From Duganella phyllosphaerae (GTDB taxonomy: Bacteria > Pseudomonadota > Gammaproteobacteria > Burkholderiales > Burkholderiaceae_D), in contig NZ_LROM01000059.1 in assembly GCF_001758785.1 (NCBI RefSeq), positions 35,966 through 99,965 of the forward strand: a stretch of DNA of 64,000 nt. Direction: 5' to 3'. Made by a program: the position numbers and the translations under genes. The notes beneath the pieces are model-generated. The model had not been told where the DNA came from, did not search any database, and was given only the letters and a program-made list of their open reading frames with translations. Of this stretch, positions 12,004-20,901 are shown piece by piece. Each line of letters begins with the position of its first letter. Positions within the stretch are counted from its first letter, which is position 1.

Positions 12004-12573
12004 ATGAATTCGAAACGCAAACTGTTCTTCATCATGGCGCTGGCCGCCAGCGGCAGCGCCATGGCGCATCCGGGCCATGCCGAAGGCGCCGTCGCCGGCC
12101 TGATGCACCCGCTGACCGGCCTCGATCACATCCTGGCCATGGTAGCCGTGGGCCTGTGGGCAGCGCAACTCGGCGGTCGCGCGCAGTGGCTGCTGCCGGC
12201 CAGTTTTGTCGGCTTCCTGGCCATGGGCGGTGTGCTTGGCGCCAGTGGCTTCGTCTTGCCGATGGCCGAAGCGGGCATCGTCACATCGGTGCTGCTGCTC
12301 GGTCTCCTGGTCGGCTTTGCCGTGAAACTCAAGACGGCGCCGGCGGCGCTGGCGGTAGGCGTGTTCGCGCTGTGCCACGGTTACGCGCACGGCGTGGAAA
12401 TGCCCGCCATGGGCAGCGGCCTGCTGTACGGCCTCGGTTTCGTGGCGGCCAGCGCAGCTTTGCACGCGTCGGGCCTGGGACTGGCACGCGCGGTACAGGC
12501 GCGTGGCAACTGGCTGCGCGCCGCTGGCGCAGCCATTTCGCTGGCCGGTGTATGGCTGGGACTTGCCGCCTGA
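12004..12573 (+). CDS. HupE/UreJ-family nickel/cobalt permease, probably cobalt uptake
   Basis: 189-aa inner-membrane protein of the HupE/UreJ secondary transporter family. It has a signal sequence (cleavage predicted after AMA, about residue 21) so the mature N-terminus HPGHAEG would face the periplasm, then six or so hydrophobic segments. The metal-site motif H-x5-D-H is present as HPLTGLDH, and CHGYAHGVEMP gives the second conserved histidine block. ATG 12004 is preceded by AAGGGGAAACC. It is the last gene of the B12 operon, 28 nt after cobW. HupE proteins carry nickel for hydrogenase or urease, or cobalt when encoded with B12 genes; the context favours cobalt. Confidence 0.85.
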   Translation: MNSKRKLFFIMALAASGSAMAHPGHAEGAVAGLMHPLTGLDHILAMVAVGLWAAQLGGRAQWLLPASFVGFLAMGGVLGASGFVLPMAEAGIVTSVLLLGLLVGFAVKLKTAPAALAVGVFALCHGYAHGVEMPAMGSGLLYGLGFVAASAALHASGLGLARAVQARGNWLRAAGAAISLAGVWLGLAA

Positions 12574-12578
12574 GCTGA

Positions 12579-12794
12579 CTAGCTCTCCCTCATGCCGCGC
12601 AAGTGCTCGACATCGGTGACCGCCTTGTGCCAGACGGCGTCGGCATCGGTGATCACTCCCACTTGCAGCGGCAGGCGGTAGTCCTTGAGGACTTTACCGC
12701 CCAGTGAAATCTTGTAGCGCAGCGCCGTGTACTCGATATCGTAAGTCTTCTTCAAGCCCTGCCGGCGAACATAAGTGTCGTGTGAAGCTGGCAT
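12579..12794 (-). CDS. Small protein of unknown function
   Basis: 71-aa protein I do not recognise. ATG 12794 is chosen because GGGAGGAGAT precedes it directly, a very strong Shine-Dalgarno; the longer in-frame version to 12833 has none. The product is charged and soluble, with TYDIEYTALRYKISLGGK and KDYRLPLQVGVITDADAVWH, suggesting a small beta-rich domain. No membrane segment or signal peptide. It converges on the hupE gene with 5 nt between the stops. Confidence rests on the ribosome binding site and the open frame, not on homology. Confidence 0.55.
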   Translation of the reverse strand: MPASHDTYVRRQGLKKTYDIEYTALRYKISLGGKVLKDYRLPLQVGVITDADAVWHKAVTDVEHLRGMRES

Positions 12795-12927
12795 ATCTCC
12801 TCCCTTGGTAGGAGCGCTTGACAAAGCCTCCATAGCTGCGTTGCAGCGCCTCGCCGTACAGCCGTACCGTCTTCGTCGCTGCGCCTTGCTCTGGAGGCCA
12901 TGATAAGCGCTCTAGAAACTTCAGGTT

Positions 12928-12976
12928 AGCACGCCATCCCGAAAAGTGAAGCGAATCCGGGACGGGCGTGCTTTTT
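12928..12976 (+). terminator. Terminator-like hairpin followed by a T-run, far from any + strand gene end
   Basis: Arms 12928-12941 and 12958-12972 pair almost perfectly (AGCACGCC-ATCCCG against CGGGACGGGCGTGCT, one bulge) around a 16-nt loop, and TTTTT follows at 12972-12976 on the + strand. It looks like a rho-independent terminator, but the nearest + strand stop is hupE, 355 nt upstream. It might end the B12 operon read-through ahead of the uvrA-like gene, or be a dispersed repeat. Confidence 0.5.
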
Positions 12977-13087
12977 GCCTTTATGCCACCTCGTATGTTC
13001 GCTGCCGTACGCCGGGACCCACTGCCCAACCAGAGCGGCCCGGTCACTGGCCGATAATGTCAGGCATATCTTCCTTGAAGTGTTGCC

Positions 13088-15628
13088 ATGTCCAAGTCCA
13101 AACCAAGTATCACTGCCGTCGACAACGGTCACGTGCGCGTGCGCGGTGCGCGCGAACATAATCTGAAAAACGTCGATGTCGATATTCCGCGTAACGCGCT
13201 GGTGGTATTTACCGGCGTATCCGGCTCCGGCAAGTCGTCGCTCGCATTCGGCACGCTGTACGCCGAAGCGCAGCGCCGCTACCTGGAGTCGGTGTCGCCG
13301 TATGCGCGCCGGCTGTTCCACCAGATGGCCGTGCCCGAGGTGGACAGCATCGACGGCCTCCCACCCGCCGTGGCCCTGCAACAGCAGCGCGGCGCGCCCA
13401 CCACGCGTTCGTCGGTGGGCAGCGTGACCACGTTGTCGAATTCGATGCGCATGTTGTACTCGCGTGCTGGCGATTACCCGGCGGGGCAGGAGCTGCTGTA
13501 CGCCGAATCGTTCTCGCCCAATACGCCGCAGGGCGCGTGCCCGCAGTGCCACGGCCTGGGCCGGGTGTACGAAGCGACCGAGCAGTCGATGGTGCCCGAC
13601 GACAGCCTCACCATCCGCGAGCGTGCTGTCGCTGCCTGGCCCACGGCCTGGCACGGCCAGAACTTGCGCGATATCCTGGTCACGCTCGGGTACGACGTCG
13701 ATACGCCGTGGCGCGACCTGCCGAAAAAAGCGCGCGACTGGATACTGTTTACCGATGAGCAGCCCACGGTGCCCGTGTACGGCGGCCTGACGCCGGCAGA
13801 AACGAAGCGCGCCTTGAAGCGCAAGGACACCCCGAGCTACCAGGGTACGTTTACCGGCGCGCGCAAGTACGTGCTGCAAACCTTTGCCGGCACCGAGAGC
13901 CCGATCATGAAAAGGCGCGTGGCGCAGTACCTGGTGGGCATGGACTGCCCGACCTGCCATGGCAAGCGGCTGCGGACCGAGTCGCTTTCGGTAACGTTCT
14001 GCGGACACGACATCACCGAGATCGGCCGGCTGCCGTTAAAACGCCTGGCCGAACTGCTGCTGCCGTACGCGGAAGGCCGCGCGGTCAAGGCAAAGGACGC
14101 GGCAAAGCACCCGGAGAAAGCCATCGTCACCCAGCGTATTGCCGAGGACCTGCTGGCGCGCCTTGGCGTGTTGCTGGACCTGGGCCTCGGCTACCTGAGC
14201 ATGGAGCGTGGCACGCCCACCTTGTCGCCGGGAGAACTGCAGCGTTTGCGGCTGGCCACTGCCGTCCGTTCGTCGCTGTTCGGGGTGGTGTATGTGCTCG
14301 ACGAACCGTCCGCTGGCCTGCACCCGGCCGACACCGAAGCGCTATTGCGCGCGCTCGACCGGCTGAAGGCTGCCGGTAATTCGCTGTTCGTGGTGGAACA
14401 TGCGCTGGACGTGATCCGCCACGCCGACTGGATCGTCGACGTGGGACCGCAGGCGGGCGAGCAGGGCGGCAAGGTGCTCTACAGCGGCGTGCCGGAAGGC
14501 CTGCGCGGCGTGGCCGAATCGCGTACGGCCGGCTACCTGTTCGAGCGCATGGCACGCGATCCCCGGGCGCCGCGCACGGCAACCGGCGCCCTGCAATTGC
14601 GCGGCATCGAGCGCAACAACCTGCGCGGCGTCGATGTCGATATTCCGCTAGGGGTGATGACGTGCGTGAGCGGTGTGTCCGGCTCCGGCAAATCGAGCCT
14701 GGTGAGCCAGGCGCTGGTGCAGCTGGTGCGTGCGCAGCTGGGCCAGGACACTGTCGATACCGAGCCGGAAGGCGGCGATACCATGCTCGACGCCACCGAT
14801 GCAAGCCCACTCAAGGGTCGTATCGTGAAGGGCATGCAAGGCGTGCGGCGCCTGGTGCAGGTCGATCAGAAGCCGATCGGCCGCACCCCGCGCTCCAACC
14901 TGGCCACCTACACCGGCCTGTTCGACCATGTGCGCAAGCTGTTTGCGGCCACCCGCGCGGCGCGTGCACGCAAGTTCGATGCCGGTCGCTTCTCGTTCAA
15001 CGTCGCCAAGGGCCGTTGCCCCAACTGTGCCGGCGAAGGTTTCGTGATGGTTGAACTGCTGTTCCTGCCGAGCGTGTATGCGCCGTGCCCCGAATGCGGA
15101 GGAGCGCGCTACAACCCGGAAACGCTGGCGGTGCGCTACAACGACCGCAATATCGCCGAGGTATTGAAACTCACCGTCGATGCGGCAGCGGACTTCTTTG
15201 CCGACCAGCCGCCGTTGCGCCATGCGCTCGACGTGCTGCGCGCGGTGGGACTCGGTTACCTGCGACTGGGCCAGCCGGCCACCGAATTATCGGGCGGCGA
15301 GGCGCAGCGCATCAAGCTGGCGACCGAATTGCAGCGCGCCAGCCGGGGCGATACGTTGTACGTGCTCGACGAACCGACCACCGGGCTGCATCCGTCCGAT
15401 ATCGATTTGCTGCTCACGCAGTTGCATGGTCTGGTCGATGCGGGGAACACGGTAGTGCTGGTCGAGCACAATATGCAGGTGCTGGCGGCCAGTGACTGGG
15501 TAATCGACGTGGGACCGGGTGCGGGCGAGGAGGGCGGGGCGATCGTGTTTGCGGGGTTGCCGGGGGAGCTGGCGAAGAACCAGCAAAGCAGAACGGCGCC
15601 ATATTTGAGGCGTATGCCTGGGAGTTAA
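13088..15628 (+). CDS. UvrA-like ABC ATPase (short UvrA paralogue, UvrA2 type)
   Basis: 846-aa twin-cassette UvrA-family ATPase; canonical UvrA is about 940 aa. Cassette 1 has Walker [10 protein letters not shown] near residue 43, then [13 protein letters not shown], and a signature reading [12 protein letters not shown] near 378. Cassette 2 has Walker [10 protein letters not shown] near 530 and a proper [13 protein letters not shown] near 733. CxxC pairs (CPQC, CPTC, CPNC, CPEC) mark the zinc modules. The shorter first half suggests the UvrB-binding region is reduced, as in UvrA2-type paralogues linked to DNA-damage tolerance or resistance to DNA-binding antibiotics. No uvrB or uvrC is nearby. 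ATG 13088 is the first good start; its ribosome binding site is weak. It is unlikely to be the housekeeping UvrA. Confidence 0.87.
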   Translation: MSKSKPSITAVDNGHVRVRGAREHNLKNVDVDIPRNALVVFTGVSGSGKSSLAFGTLYAEAQRRYLESVSPYARRLFHQMAVPEVDSIDGLPPAVALQQQRGAPTTRSSVGSVTTLSNSMRMLYSRAGDYPAGQELLYAESFSPNTPQGACPQCHGLGRVYEATEQSMVPDDSLTIRERAVAAWPTAWHGQNLRDILVTLGYDVDTPWRDLPKKARDWILFTDEQPTVPVYGGLTPAETKRALKRKDTPSYQGTFTGARKYVLQTFAGTESPIMKRRVAQYLVGMDCPTCHGKRLRTESLSVTFCGHDITEIGRLPLKRLAELLLPYAEGRAVKAKDAAKHPEKAIVTQRIAEDLLARLGVLLDLGLGYLSMERGTPTLSPGELQRLRLATAVRSSLFGVVYVLDEPSAGLHPADTEALLRALDRLKAAGNSLFVVEHALDVIRHADWIVDVGPQAGEQGGKVLYSGVPEGLRGVAESRTAGYLFERMARDPRAPRTATGALQLRGIERNNLRGVDVDIPLGVMTCVSGVSGSGKSSLVSQALVQLVRAQLGQDTVDTEPEGGDTMLDATDASPLKGRIVKGMQGVRRLVQVDQKPIGRTPRSNLATYTGLFDHVRKLFAATRAARARKFDAGRFSFNVAKGRCPNCAGEGFVMVELLFLPSVYAPCPECGGARYNPETLAVRYNDRNIAEVLKLTVDAAADFFADQPPLRHALDVLRAVGLGYLRLGQPATELSGGEAQRIKLATELQRASRGDTLYVLDEPTTGLHPSDIDLLLTQLHGLVDAGNTVVLVEHNMQVLAASDWVIDVGPGAGEEGGAIVFAGLPGELAKNQQSRTAPYLRRMPGS

Positions 15629-15640
15629 CGACTGCCACCT

Positions 15641-15743
15641 TCATTCCTGCGAAGGCGGGAATCCAATGTCGTTGAGCACTGCTGGCTATCGCGGTGGCCA
15701 ACAATGTTCGCGCAAAACTGGATTCCCGCCTGCGCGGGAATGA
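15641..15743. repeat. Inverted-repeat element (REP/MITE-like, GGCGGGAATCC type)
   Basis: Two 24-bp arms, 15641-15664 and 15720-15743, are inverted copies with two mismatches, enclosing 55 bp. Each arm itself contains the short palindromic core ATTCC-n8-GGGAAT, a form found as dispersed repeats in many proteobacteria (compare Neisseria dRS3). It lies directly after the uvrA-like stop and before a convergent small gene, so it could also form a terminator-like stem. No transposase is encoded. Confidence 0.75.
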
Positions 15744-15775
15744 CGAATCTCAGCGTTGCGGCTCAAACTTGCGGC

Positions 15776-15931
15776 TCAAACCGGCGGCTGGTTTTTCACC
15801 GAGTTGCGGTACTTGAGCCGTGCCGCTTCCTTTTTGACCGCTTCCGCCGCGATGTTGCTGGCCTTGATCAGGCGCCGTTCGTCCTTGCCCCGGTGCTGGG
15901 CGATGTGCTTGTTGCCGATACGCTTGGTCAT
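15776..15931 (-). CDS. Small basic protein of unknown function
   Basis: 51-aa protein rich in Lys, Arg and Ala (MTKRIGNKHIAQHRGKDERR...), predicted mostly helical in its second half (SNIAAEAVKKEAARLKYR). ATG 15931 has AAAGGAAA about 8 nt upstream. The same frame extends to 15979 without a better start. No known domain is recognised; its charge would suit nucleic-acid or ribosome binding, but that is speculation. It faces the uvrA-like gene across the inverted repeat and lies downstream of no obvious operon. Confidence 0.5.
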   Translation of the reverse strand: MTKRIGNKHIAQHRGKDERRLIKASNIAAEAVKKEAARLKYRNSVKNQPPV

Positions 15932-16011
15932 GATGTTTCCTTTACCGAAAGTGGAGCATCCAGCATAGACCGTAGTCACCGGGGCAATCTGTTAGCCAGC
16001 TAACCGAGCCG

Positions 16012-17724
16012 TCAAGCGCAACTGAAGTTTGCCGCATCCTCGATGCTGCCGCTGCCCTTGTACTTGGCGGTTTTCGGGTACGGGCACAATGGCCGGGTGC
16101 GGGTTGGCGCCCATGCCGCCGGCACGCTGGCGTTCACCCCGCCGGCATTGCCGGCGCCGCGCGCGCTGGCGGTCACGCTGTCGGGCGCCACGCCTTTTTC
16201 CACCCAGTTCACCAGCGGCGTGAGCATGTCGAACTGGTCGATGCTAGGCCCGCCCGAGCAGTGATTCATGCCTGCCACCTGGTAGTAGCGCGCAAAGTTG
16301 GATGCGTCGCCGCCGTTGGCGGTACGCAGGCCGTCGTACCAGGCGGCGCTGTCGTCGCTGGAGAAGATAGGATCGCTGGTGCCGTGATACACCATCATCT
16401 TGGCGCCGCGATTTTTCAGCGTGGACAGGTCGGTCGGGTTGGGCGGCACCATGAACGACAGCGCGCTTTCCGTAAACAGTCCGCTGGTAGCGCCCACCTT
16501 GGCCAGCATGGAGGCCAGGTCGCCGTCACGCACGAATGCGGCGCCGTCGAAGGTGGCGCCGTTCTCCGGCGGCGCCTGGAATACCAGGCCCACGGCGCCG
16601 GCGTCGCGCGTGGCGGGGCTGCCGAACTTCCAGCCGGCCCAGTCGCTCGTGGCCAGGCCCGCGTCGTACGGGAAGCTGGCATAGATCCTGGTGCCGCTGG
16701 CGGTGGTGGCGCCGGCGAACAGGCCGCCGATGGTGGTCTTTTGCGCCGCGTTCAGGCAGCTGCCGTCGCGCGCGCCGGTGCAGGTGGCCACGTCGCGATT
16801 GAGGTCGAACGCGGCCTGGCAGGCCTGGGTGTTTTGCACCAAACCGTCGGTGGCGCCGTCAAGCGCGTCGCACCTGGCCAGCACCGCGTTGGACACCAGC
16901 GTGCGTTCGGCGACCGTGAAACCGGTGGACGGATCGCCGGCGGTGGTCGCCAGACCTGCATAGGCCTTGCCGCCCGCGATATTGGCCACTGCCGCCAGCG
17001 GCAGCCGGTAGCCGGGATTGCCGACCAACACGCCGTCGTACTGGTCGGCGTAGCGCGCTGCAGCCACCATCGCGTGGCGCCCGCCGTTGGAGCAGCCGCC
17101 GATGTAAGAGCGGTCCGGCTTTTTGCCGTAGGCGGTTTCGATCAGGCTCTTGGCCATCGGTGTGAGCTTGCCCACGGCCTGGTAGCCGTAATCGAGCCGT
17201 GCCTGCGGGTCGGCGCCGAAGAACGGCGTGGGCGCACTGTGACCGGCGTCGGAGCTGATCACGGCGAAGCCCTGGTTGAGCGCGCTGTCGAGCGGCCCGC
17301 CGCCGCCCACCGGGCCGGTGGCGGTGCCCACCGAACCATCGAGGCCGCCGTTGGCCTGGTAGAAGAAGCGGCCGTTCCAGTTGGTGGGCAGGCGCATCTC
17401 GAAACCGATCGCGTAGCGCTGACCATCGACGGTGCTCACGCGGTCGAACATGCGGCCGGTGACCTGGCAGTGCGCCGGCACCGGCTTGCCGGCGATGGCG
17501 AGCGTACCGGCGGCGACGGCGTTGGCGGCGGTGATGGTGGTGTTGGCCAGCCGGATTTTTGTCGCCAGGTCGGTGCACGACGCCAGCGTGGCGCCGCTGG
17601 CAGCGGCCAGTTGCGGCAGGACCGGCCCGGCGGGCGTGCTTGCGCCCAGGCCGGAGCCGCTGCCGGAGCAGGCGGCCAGCAGCAGGCCGGGAGCGATAAT
17701 GGATAGTTTGAGCGTGGGTTGCAT
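16012..17724 (-). CDS. Tannase/feruloyl esterase-family lipoprotein
   Basis: 570-aa alpha/beta hydrolase of the tannase family, which releases ferulate or related acids from plant-wall esters. It has an N-terminal lipobox (LLLAACSG), so it is probably anchored to the outer membrane or exposed in the periplasm. The nucleophile motif is GGCSNGGR (Ser near 211), and MNHCSGGP near 485 has the catalytic His; the Cys flanking Ser and His form the disulfide typical of this family. FFYQANGGLDGS and ISSDAGHS are further family marks. ATG 17724 has GAGGAGA 4 nt upstream; the frame to 17751 lacks one. Last gene of the ferulate operon, 93 nt after the binding-protein gene: it would supply the ferulate that the operon consumes. 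Confidence 0.88.
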   Translation of the reverse strand: MQPTLKLSIIAPGLLLAACSGSGSGLGASTPAGPVLPQLAAASGATLASCTDLATKIRLANTTITAANAVAAGTLAIAGKPVPAHCQVTGRMFDRVSTVDGQRYAIGFEMRLPTNWNGRFFYQANGGLDGSVGTATGPVGGGGPLDSALNQGFAVISSDAGHSAPTPFFGADPQARLDYGYQAVGKLTPMAKSLIETAYGKKPDRSYIGGCSNGGRHAMVAAARYADQYDGVLVGNPGYRLPLAAVANIAGGKAYAGLATTAGDPSTGFTVAERTLVSNAVLARCDALDGATDGLVQNTQACQAAFDLNRDVATCTGARDGSCLNAAQKTTIGGLFAGATTASGTRIYASFPYDAGLATSDWAGWKFGSPATRDAGAVGLVFQAPPENGATFDGAAFVRDGDLASMLAKVGATSGLFTESALSFMVPPNPTDLSTLKNRGAKMMVYHGTSDPIFSSDDSAAWYDGLRTANGGDASNFARYYQVAGMNHCSGGPSIDQFDMLTPLVNWVEKGVAPDSVTASARGAGNAGGVNASVPAAWAPTRTRPLCPYPKTAKYKGSGSIEDAANFSCA

Positions 17725-17817
17725 GGTGTCTCCTCGGTTCTTGTCAAACAATGGGACGAGCAGGTCCGCGCAGCGTCTGTGGCTGCGTCGGACCTGGCGT
17801 GGACGACTGCTGGGGAT

Positions 17818-18990
17818 TTACTGCGGCGGTACGTCTTTCAAGGTGCCGATAGGCTGGTTTTGCAGCTTGCCGTTCACCTTGCGCACTTCGCGGATGTACA
17901 TATTCTGCACGATGTCGCGGGTGGCTGGGTCGATGCTGATGGGGCCGCGCGGGCTGTCGAGCTTCATGCCGCTCATGACCTTGACCGCTGCGTCACCGTT
18001 GACGTCGCCCTTGAGCTTGCGCGCAGTCTCGTAAATCATGGCCATGGTGTCGTAGGCGGCCACGGTCACAAAGGTCGGCGGCGGGCGGTTGGGCAGGGCG
18101 GCGGCGTAGGCGGCCAGGAAGGCCTTGTTGGCCGGGTTGTCCAGCGCGGTCGAGTAGTTCAGTACCGTGATGGCGCCCAGCGCGCGGTCACCCAGCGCTT
18201 CCAGCGTTGGCGAGTCGCTGGTCATGTCGCCCACGCCCAGGAACTTGATGCCGGCCTTGTCCAGCCCCTTGTCGCTGAAGGCTTTCAGCAGCGCAGTGCC
18301 GTCCTCGGAGCCGGGCGCGAAGAAGAACAGCGCGTCCGGCTTCTCATCCTTGATGCGCTGGATGAACGGCGAGTAGTCGGGATTGGCGAGCGGGGAACGG
18401 GCCGAGCCCACCACCTTGCCGCCGGCAGCGGTAAAGCCCTTGACGAACTTGGCCTCGGCGTCGTGGCCGGTGCTGTAGTCGCTCACCAGCGTATACACTT
18501 TGCCCACCTTGTTCTGGCCCGACCAGGTGCCGAACGGTTCGGTCATCTGGTGCATGGTCATGCTGGTGCGCAGCATGTACGGCGACTTCGACGTGATGCC
18601 GGTGGTGACCGCGTTCATGACGATCATCGGGATCTTGGCCTTGGTGGCGATGGGCGCCACCGCCAGCGCACTTGGCGTGAGCGAGAAGCCGACCAGGAAC
18701 TGCACCTTGTCGCGCGAAATCAGTTCCTGCGCCGCGCGCTTGGACAGGTCGGCGTTGCTGCCGCCGTCGTCGCGGTAGATGATCTCGATTTTTTTACCGG
18801 CCACGGTACTGCCGTACTGCTGCATATAGGTCTTGATGCCATCTTCGAACGGCTTGCCGATGTTGGCGAACGGGCCGGTCAGCGCGGCGATCACGCCGAC
18901 CTTGATGGTGTCCTGCGCGCTTGCCGCATTCATGGTCAGCATTGCCACGCCTACCGTCATGCTGATGGTGGCCAGTTTGATGATTTTCAT
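17818..18990 (-). CDS. LivK-type periplasmic substrate-binding protein (probable aromatic acid binder)
   Basis: 390-aa periplasmic binding protein of the branched-chain amino acid/aromatic ABC importer type. The signal peptide ends ...NAASA (about residue 25); the mature protein opens DTIKVGVIAALTGPFANIG, the standard N-terminal signature, followed by YRDDGGSNADLSKRAAQELI. No LivH, LivM, LivG or LivF homologue is in the window, so it must work with a permease encoded elsewhere or act as a sensor component. Its place between feruloyl-CoA synthetase (24 nt upstream) and the esterase suggests it binds ferulate, coumarate or a similar acid; this is inferred from context only. Confidence 0.87.
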   Translation of the reverse strand: MKIIKLATISMTVGVAMLTMNAASAQDTIKVGVIAALTGPFANIGKPFEDGIKTYMQQYGSTVAGKKIEIIYRDDGGSNADLSKRAAQELISRDKVQFLVGFSLTPSALAVAPIATKAKIPMIVMNAVTTGITSKSPYMLRTSMTMHQMTEPFGTWSGQNKVGKVYTLVSDYSTGHDAEAKFVKGFTAAGGKVVGSARSPLANPDYSPFIQRIKDEKPDALFFFAPGSEDGTALLKAFSDKGLDKAGIKFLGVGDMTSDSPTLEALGDRALGAITVLNYSTALDNPANKAFLAAYAAALPNRPPPTFVTVAAYDTMAMIYETARKLKGDVNGDAAVKVMSGMKLDSPRGPISIDPATRDIVQNMYIREVRKVNGKLQNQPIGTLKDVPPQ

Positions 18991-19014
18991 ATTGTCTCCG
19001 TCGTTTTAGTTGGT

Positions 19015-20889
19015 TTATGCAGCGGTGATAACTTGTGGATCCGACCCTTCATACAAGGCGTTGACGATGGCGGCGCGGCGGGTGAGCACCGCCGCCTGGT
19101 TGATCGAGCCCTTGTCGGTGAGCTCGCGGTGATCGATCGAGGGAGGCTCCGCTTGCAGCAGGAGGCGGTCGATGCGCATCGACGAGCCGCTGGCGTCCTG
19201 GTTCAGCTTTTGCAGTAGTTGCCGGAACCACTCGCGTACCGGCGCGCTGGCCAGCACTTCGGCCGCAGTAGCGCCTTCGCCCAGGCAGGCCAGGTTCTGG
19301 CAGTGCTCCAGGCGCGGGAACACCAGCAGGCCAATGGCGCTGCGGTCGATGCCGGTAACCACTGCGTCGAGCACGTACGGCGTGGCTGCGCTGATCACGC
19401 GCGCGCGCAGCGGTCCTACGCTGACGAACGTGCCCGTGTCGAGTTTGAAGTCCTCGGCAATGCGGCCGTCGAACATGAATCCCAGTTCCGGGCGTTCCGG
19501 GTCGGCGAACCGCAGCGCGTCGCCGGTGCGGTAATAGCCTTCCTCGTCAAAGGCGTCGGCCGTCAGGTCCGGTGCGCGCCAGTAGCCGGGCATCACGTGC
19601 GGACCCTTGAAGCGCGCTTCCAGCTTGCCGCCCACCGGCACCAGCTTCACTTTGCAGCCGGGCACCGGCACACCGACGTAGCCGGCCTTGATGATGGCGC
19701 CGGTGCCAAACGTGCACGATGGCGAAGTTTCGGTCATGCCCAGGCCAGTGATGATACGGATCGATTCGCCGGTCTGGCGAATCCCCGCCTGGTCGAGTCG
19801 GTCCCACGCCGCCTGCGACAGGCCGGCGCCCGCGCACAGGAACAGCTTCACGCGCGAGAAGAAGTTGGCGGACAGCCTGGCGTCGGTTTCCATGGCGTCG
19901 GTCAGCATCTCGAAGCCCTTGGGGATGTTGAAGTACATGGTGGGCGCAATCTCGGCCAGGTTGCGCAGCGTGGCGCCAAAGTCGCGCGGCGTCGGCTTGC
20001 CGTCGTCCAGGTACAAGGTGCCGCCGTTGTAGAGCGCCATGCCGACGTTGTGGCTGCCCCCGAAGGTGTGGTTCCACGGCAGCCAGTCCACCAGCACCGG
20101 AGGGTCCTCGCCCATGAACGGGAAGCTTTGCAGCAGCATTTGCTGGTTGCTGCACAACATGCCGTGGGTGGTGATCACTGCTTTCGGCTTCTTGGTGGAG
20201 CCGGACGTGAACAGGAACTTGGCGATGGTGTGTTCGCCCACTTGCGCATGGGCCGCTGCCACCGAAGCAGGCGTGGTCTCGAGCAGCGCGGCGAAACTCA
20301 GCGCAGCCTGTCCTGCCACCTCGCCCTGCGCCGCCACCAGCCGCACGTCGTCCGGCAACGCTGGCAGTACGGCGTTGATGGCGCGGCTGAACGCAGCGCC
20401 GTCGCTGGCATAGATGGCGCCCGGCGTCAGGCGCTCCAGCATGTCTGCCAGCTTGTTAAAGTCGGTGGCCACCAGCGAATACGACGGCGACACCGGCGCG
20501 AACGGCACGCCGGCATACATGGCGCCCAGCGCCAGCTGGTAGTGTTCGAGGTCGTTACCGGACAGGATGACCAGCGGCCGCTCGGCTGACAGGCCCAGGT
20601 CCAGCAGCGCCTGGCCGATGCGGCGCGCGCGGTCCAGCATTTGCGCGTAGCTGATACGGATCCATTCGCCGTCAAGCCCACGGCGGGCAACCAGGGTGCG
20701 GTCCGGATGCAGCGCGGCGCCCGATTCCAGGCGGTCGGTAACGCGCGGCGGATAGGCGTCCAGCGGCGTGACGGCGTCCACGTGCCACAACCCGTCGTCC
20801 TGCCAGGTTGCGATCTCGGGATTGCCCAGTTTGACCGGGCGCCGTTTCACTGTTCCGCTGGTCATCTCCGCATTGATAGACTGATTCAT
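19015..20889 (-). CDS. fcs: Feruloyl-CoA synthetase
   Basis: 624-aa acyl-adenylate-forming enzyme that activates ferulate (and probably p-coumarate or caffeate) with ATP and CoA. The AMP-binding P-loop reads FTSGSTKKPKAVI near residue 230; GLGMTETSP (A5-type) and YYRTGDALRF follow. The C-terminal lysine region typical of the family is shortened and diverged, as in other bacterial Fcs proteins of this length. ATG 20889 has AGGAG 7 nt upstream. It lies 12 nt downstream of the aldehyde dehydrogenase gene in the same operon. The substrate is assigned from the operon (HCHL next door), which makes it much firmer than family alone. Confidence 0.88.
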   Translation of the reverse strand: MNQSINAEMTSGTVKRRPVKLGNPEIATWQDDGLWHVDAVTPLDAYPPRVTDRLESGAALHPDRTLVARRGLDGEWIRISYAQMLDRARRIGQALLDLGLSAERPLVILSGNDLEHYQLALGAMYAGVPFAPVSPSYSLVATDFNKLADMLERLTPGAIYASDGAAFSRAINAVLPALPDDVRLVAAQGEVAGQAALSFAALLETTPASVAAAHAQVGEHTIAKFLFTSGSTKKPKAVITTHGMLCSNQQMLLQSFPFMGEDPPVLVDWLPWNHTFGGSHNVGMALYNGGTLYLDDGKPTPRDFGATLRNLAEIAPTMYFNIPKGFEMLTDAMETDARLSANFFSRVKLFLCAGAGLSQAAWDRLDQAGIRQTGESIRIITGLGMTETSPSCTFGTGAIIKAGYVGVPVPGCKVKLVPVGGKLEARFKGPHVMPGYWRAPDLTADAFDEEGYYRTGDALRFADPERPELGFMFDGRIAEDFKLDTGTFVSVGPLRARVISAATPYVLDAVVTGIDRSAIGLLVFPRLEHCQNLACLGEGATAAEVLASAPVREWFRQLLQKLNQDASGSSMRIDRLLLQAEPPSIDHRELTDKGSINQAAVLTRRAAIVNALYEGSDPQVITAA

Positions 20890-20901
20890 GCGGAGCTCCT
20901 G

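Noticed and set aside
12694..13047. 117-codon minus-strand frame over the hairpin region
   Set aside because: No good start, runs through the small gene in another frame and through the hairpin; could be a gene remnant but nothing supports it.
15991..16004. GTTAGC-CA-GCTAAC mini palindrome after the esterase gene
   Set aside because: Two-base loop cannot form a hairpin; no T-run. Possibly chance.
16261..17706. 481-codon + strand open frame opposite the tannase-family gene
   Set aside because: Gly/Ala/Arg/His-rich shadow of the esterase frame; the minus-strand protein has a lipobox and a full catalytic motif set.
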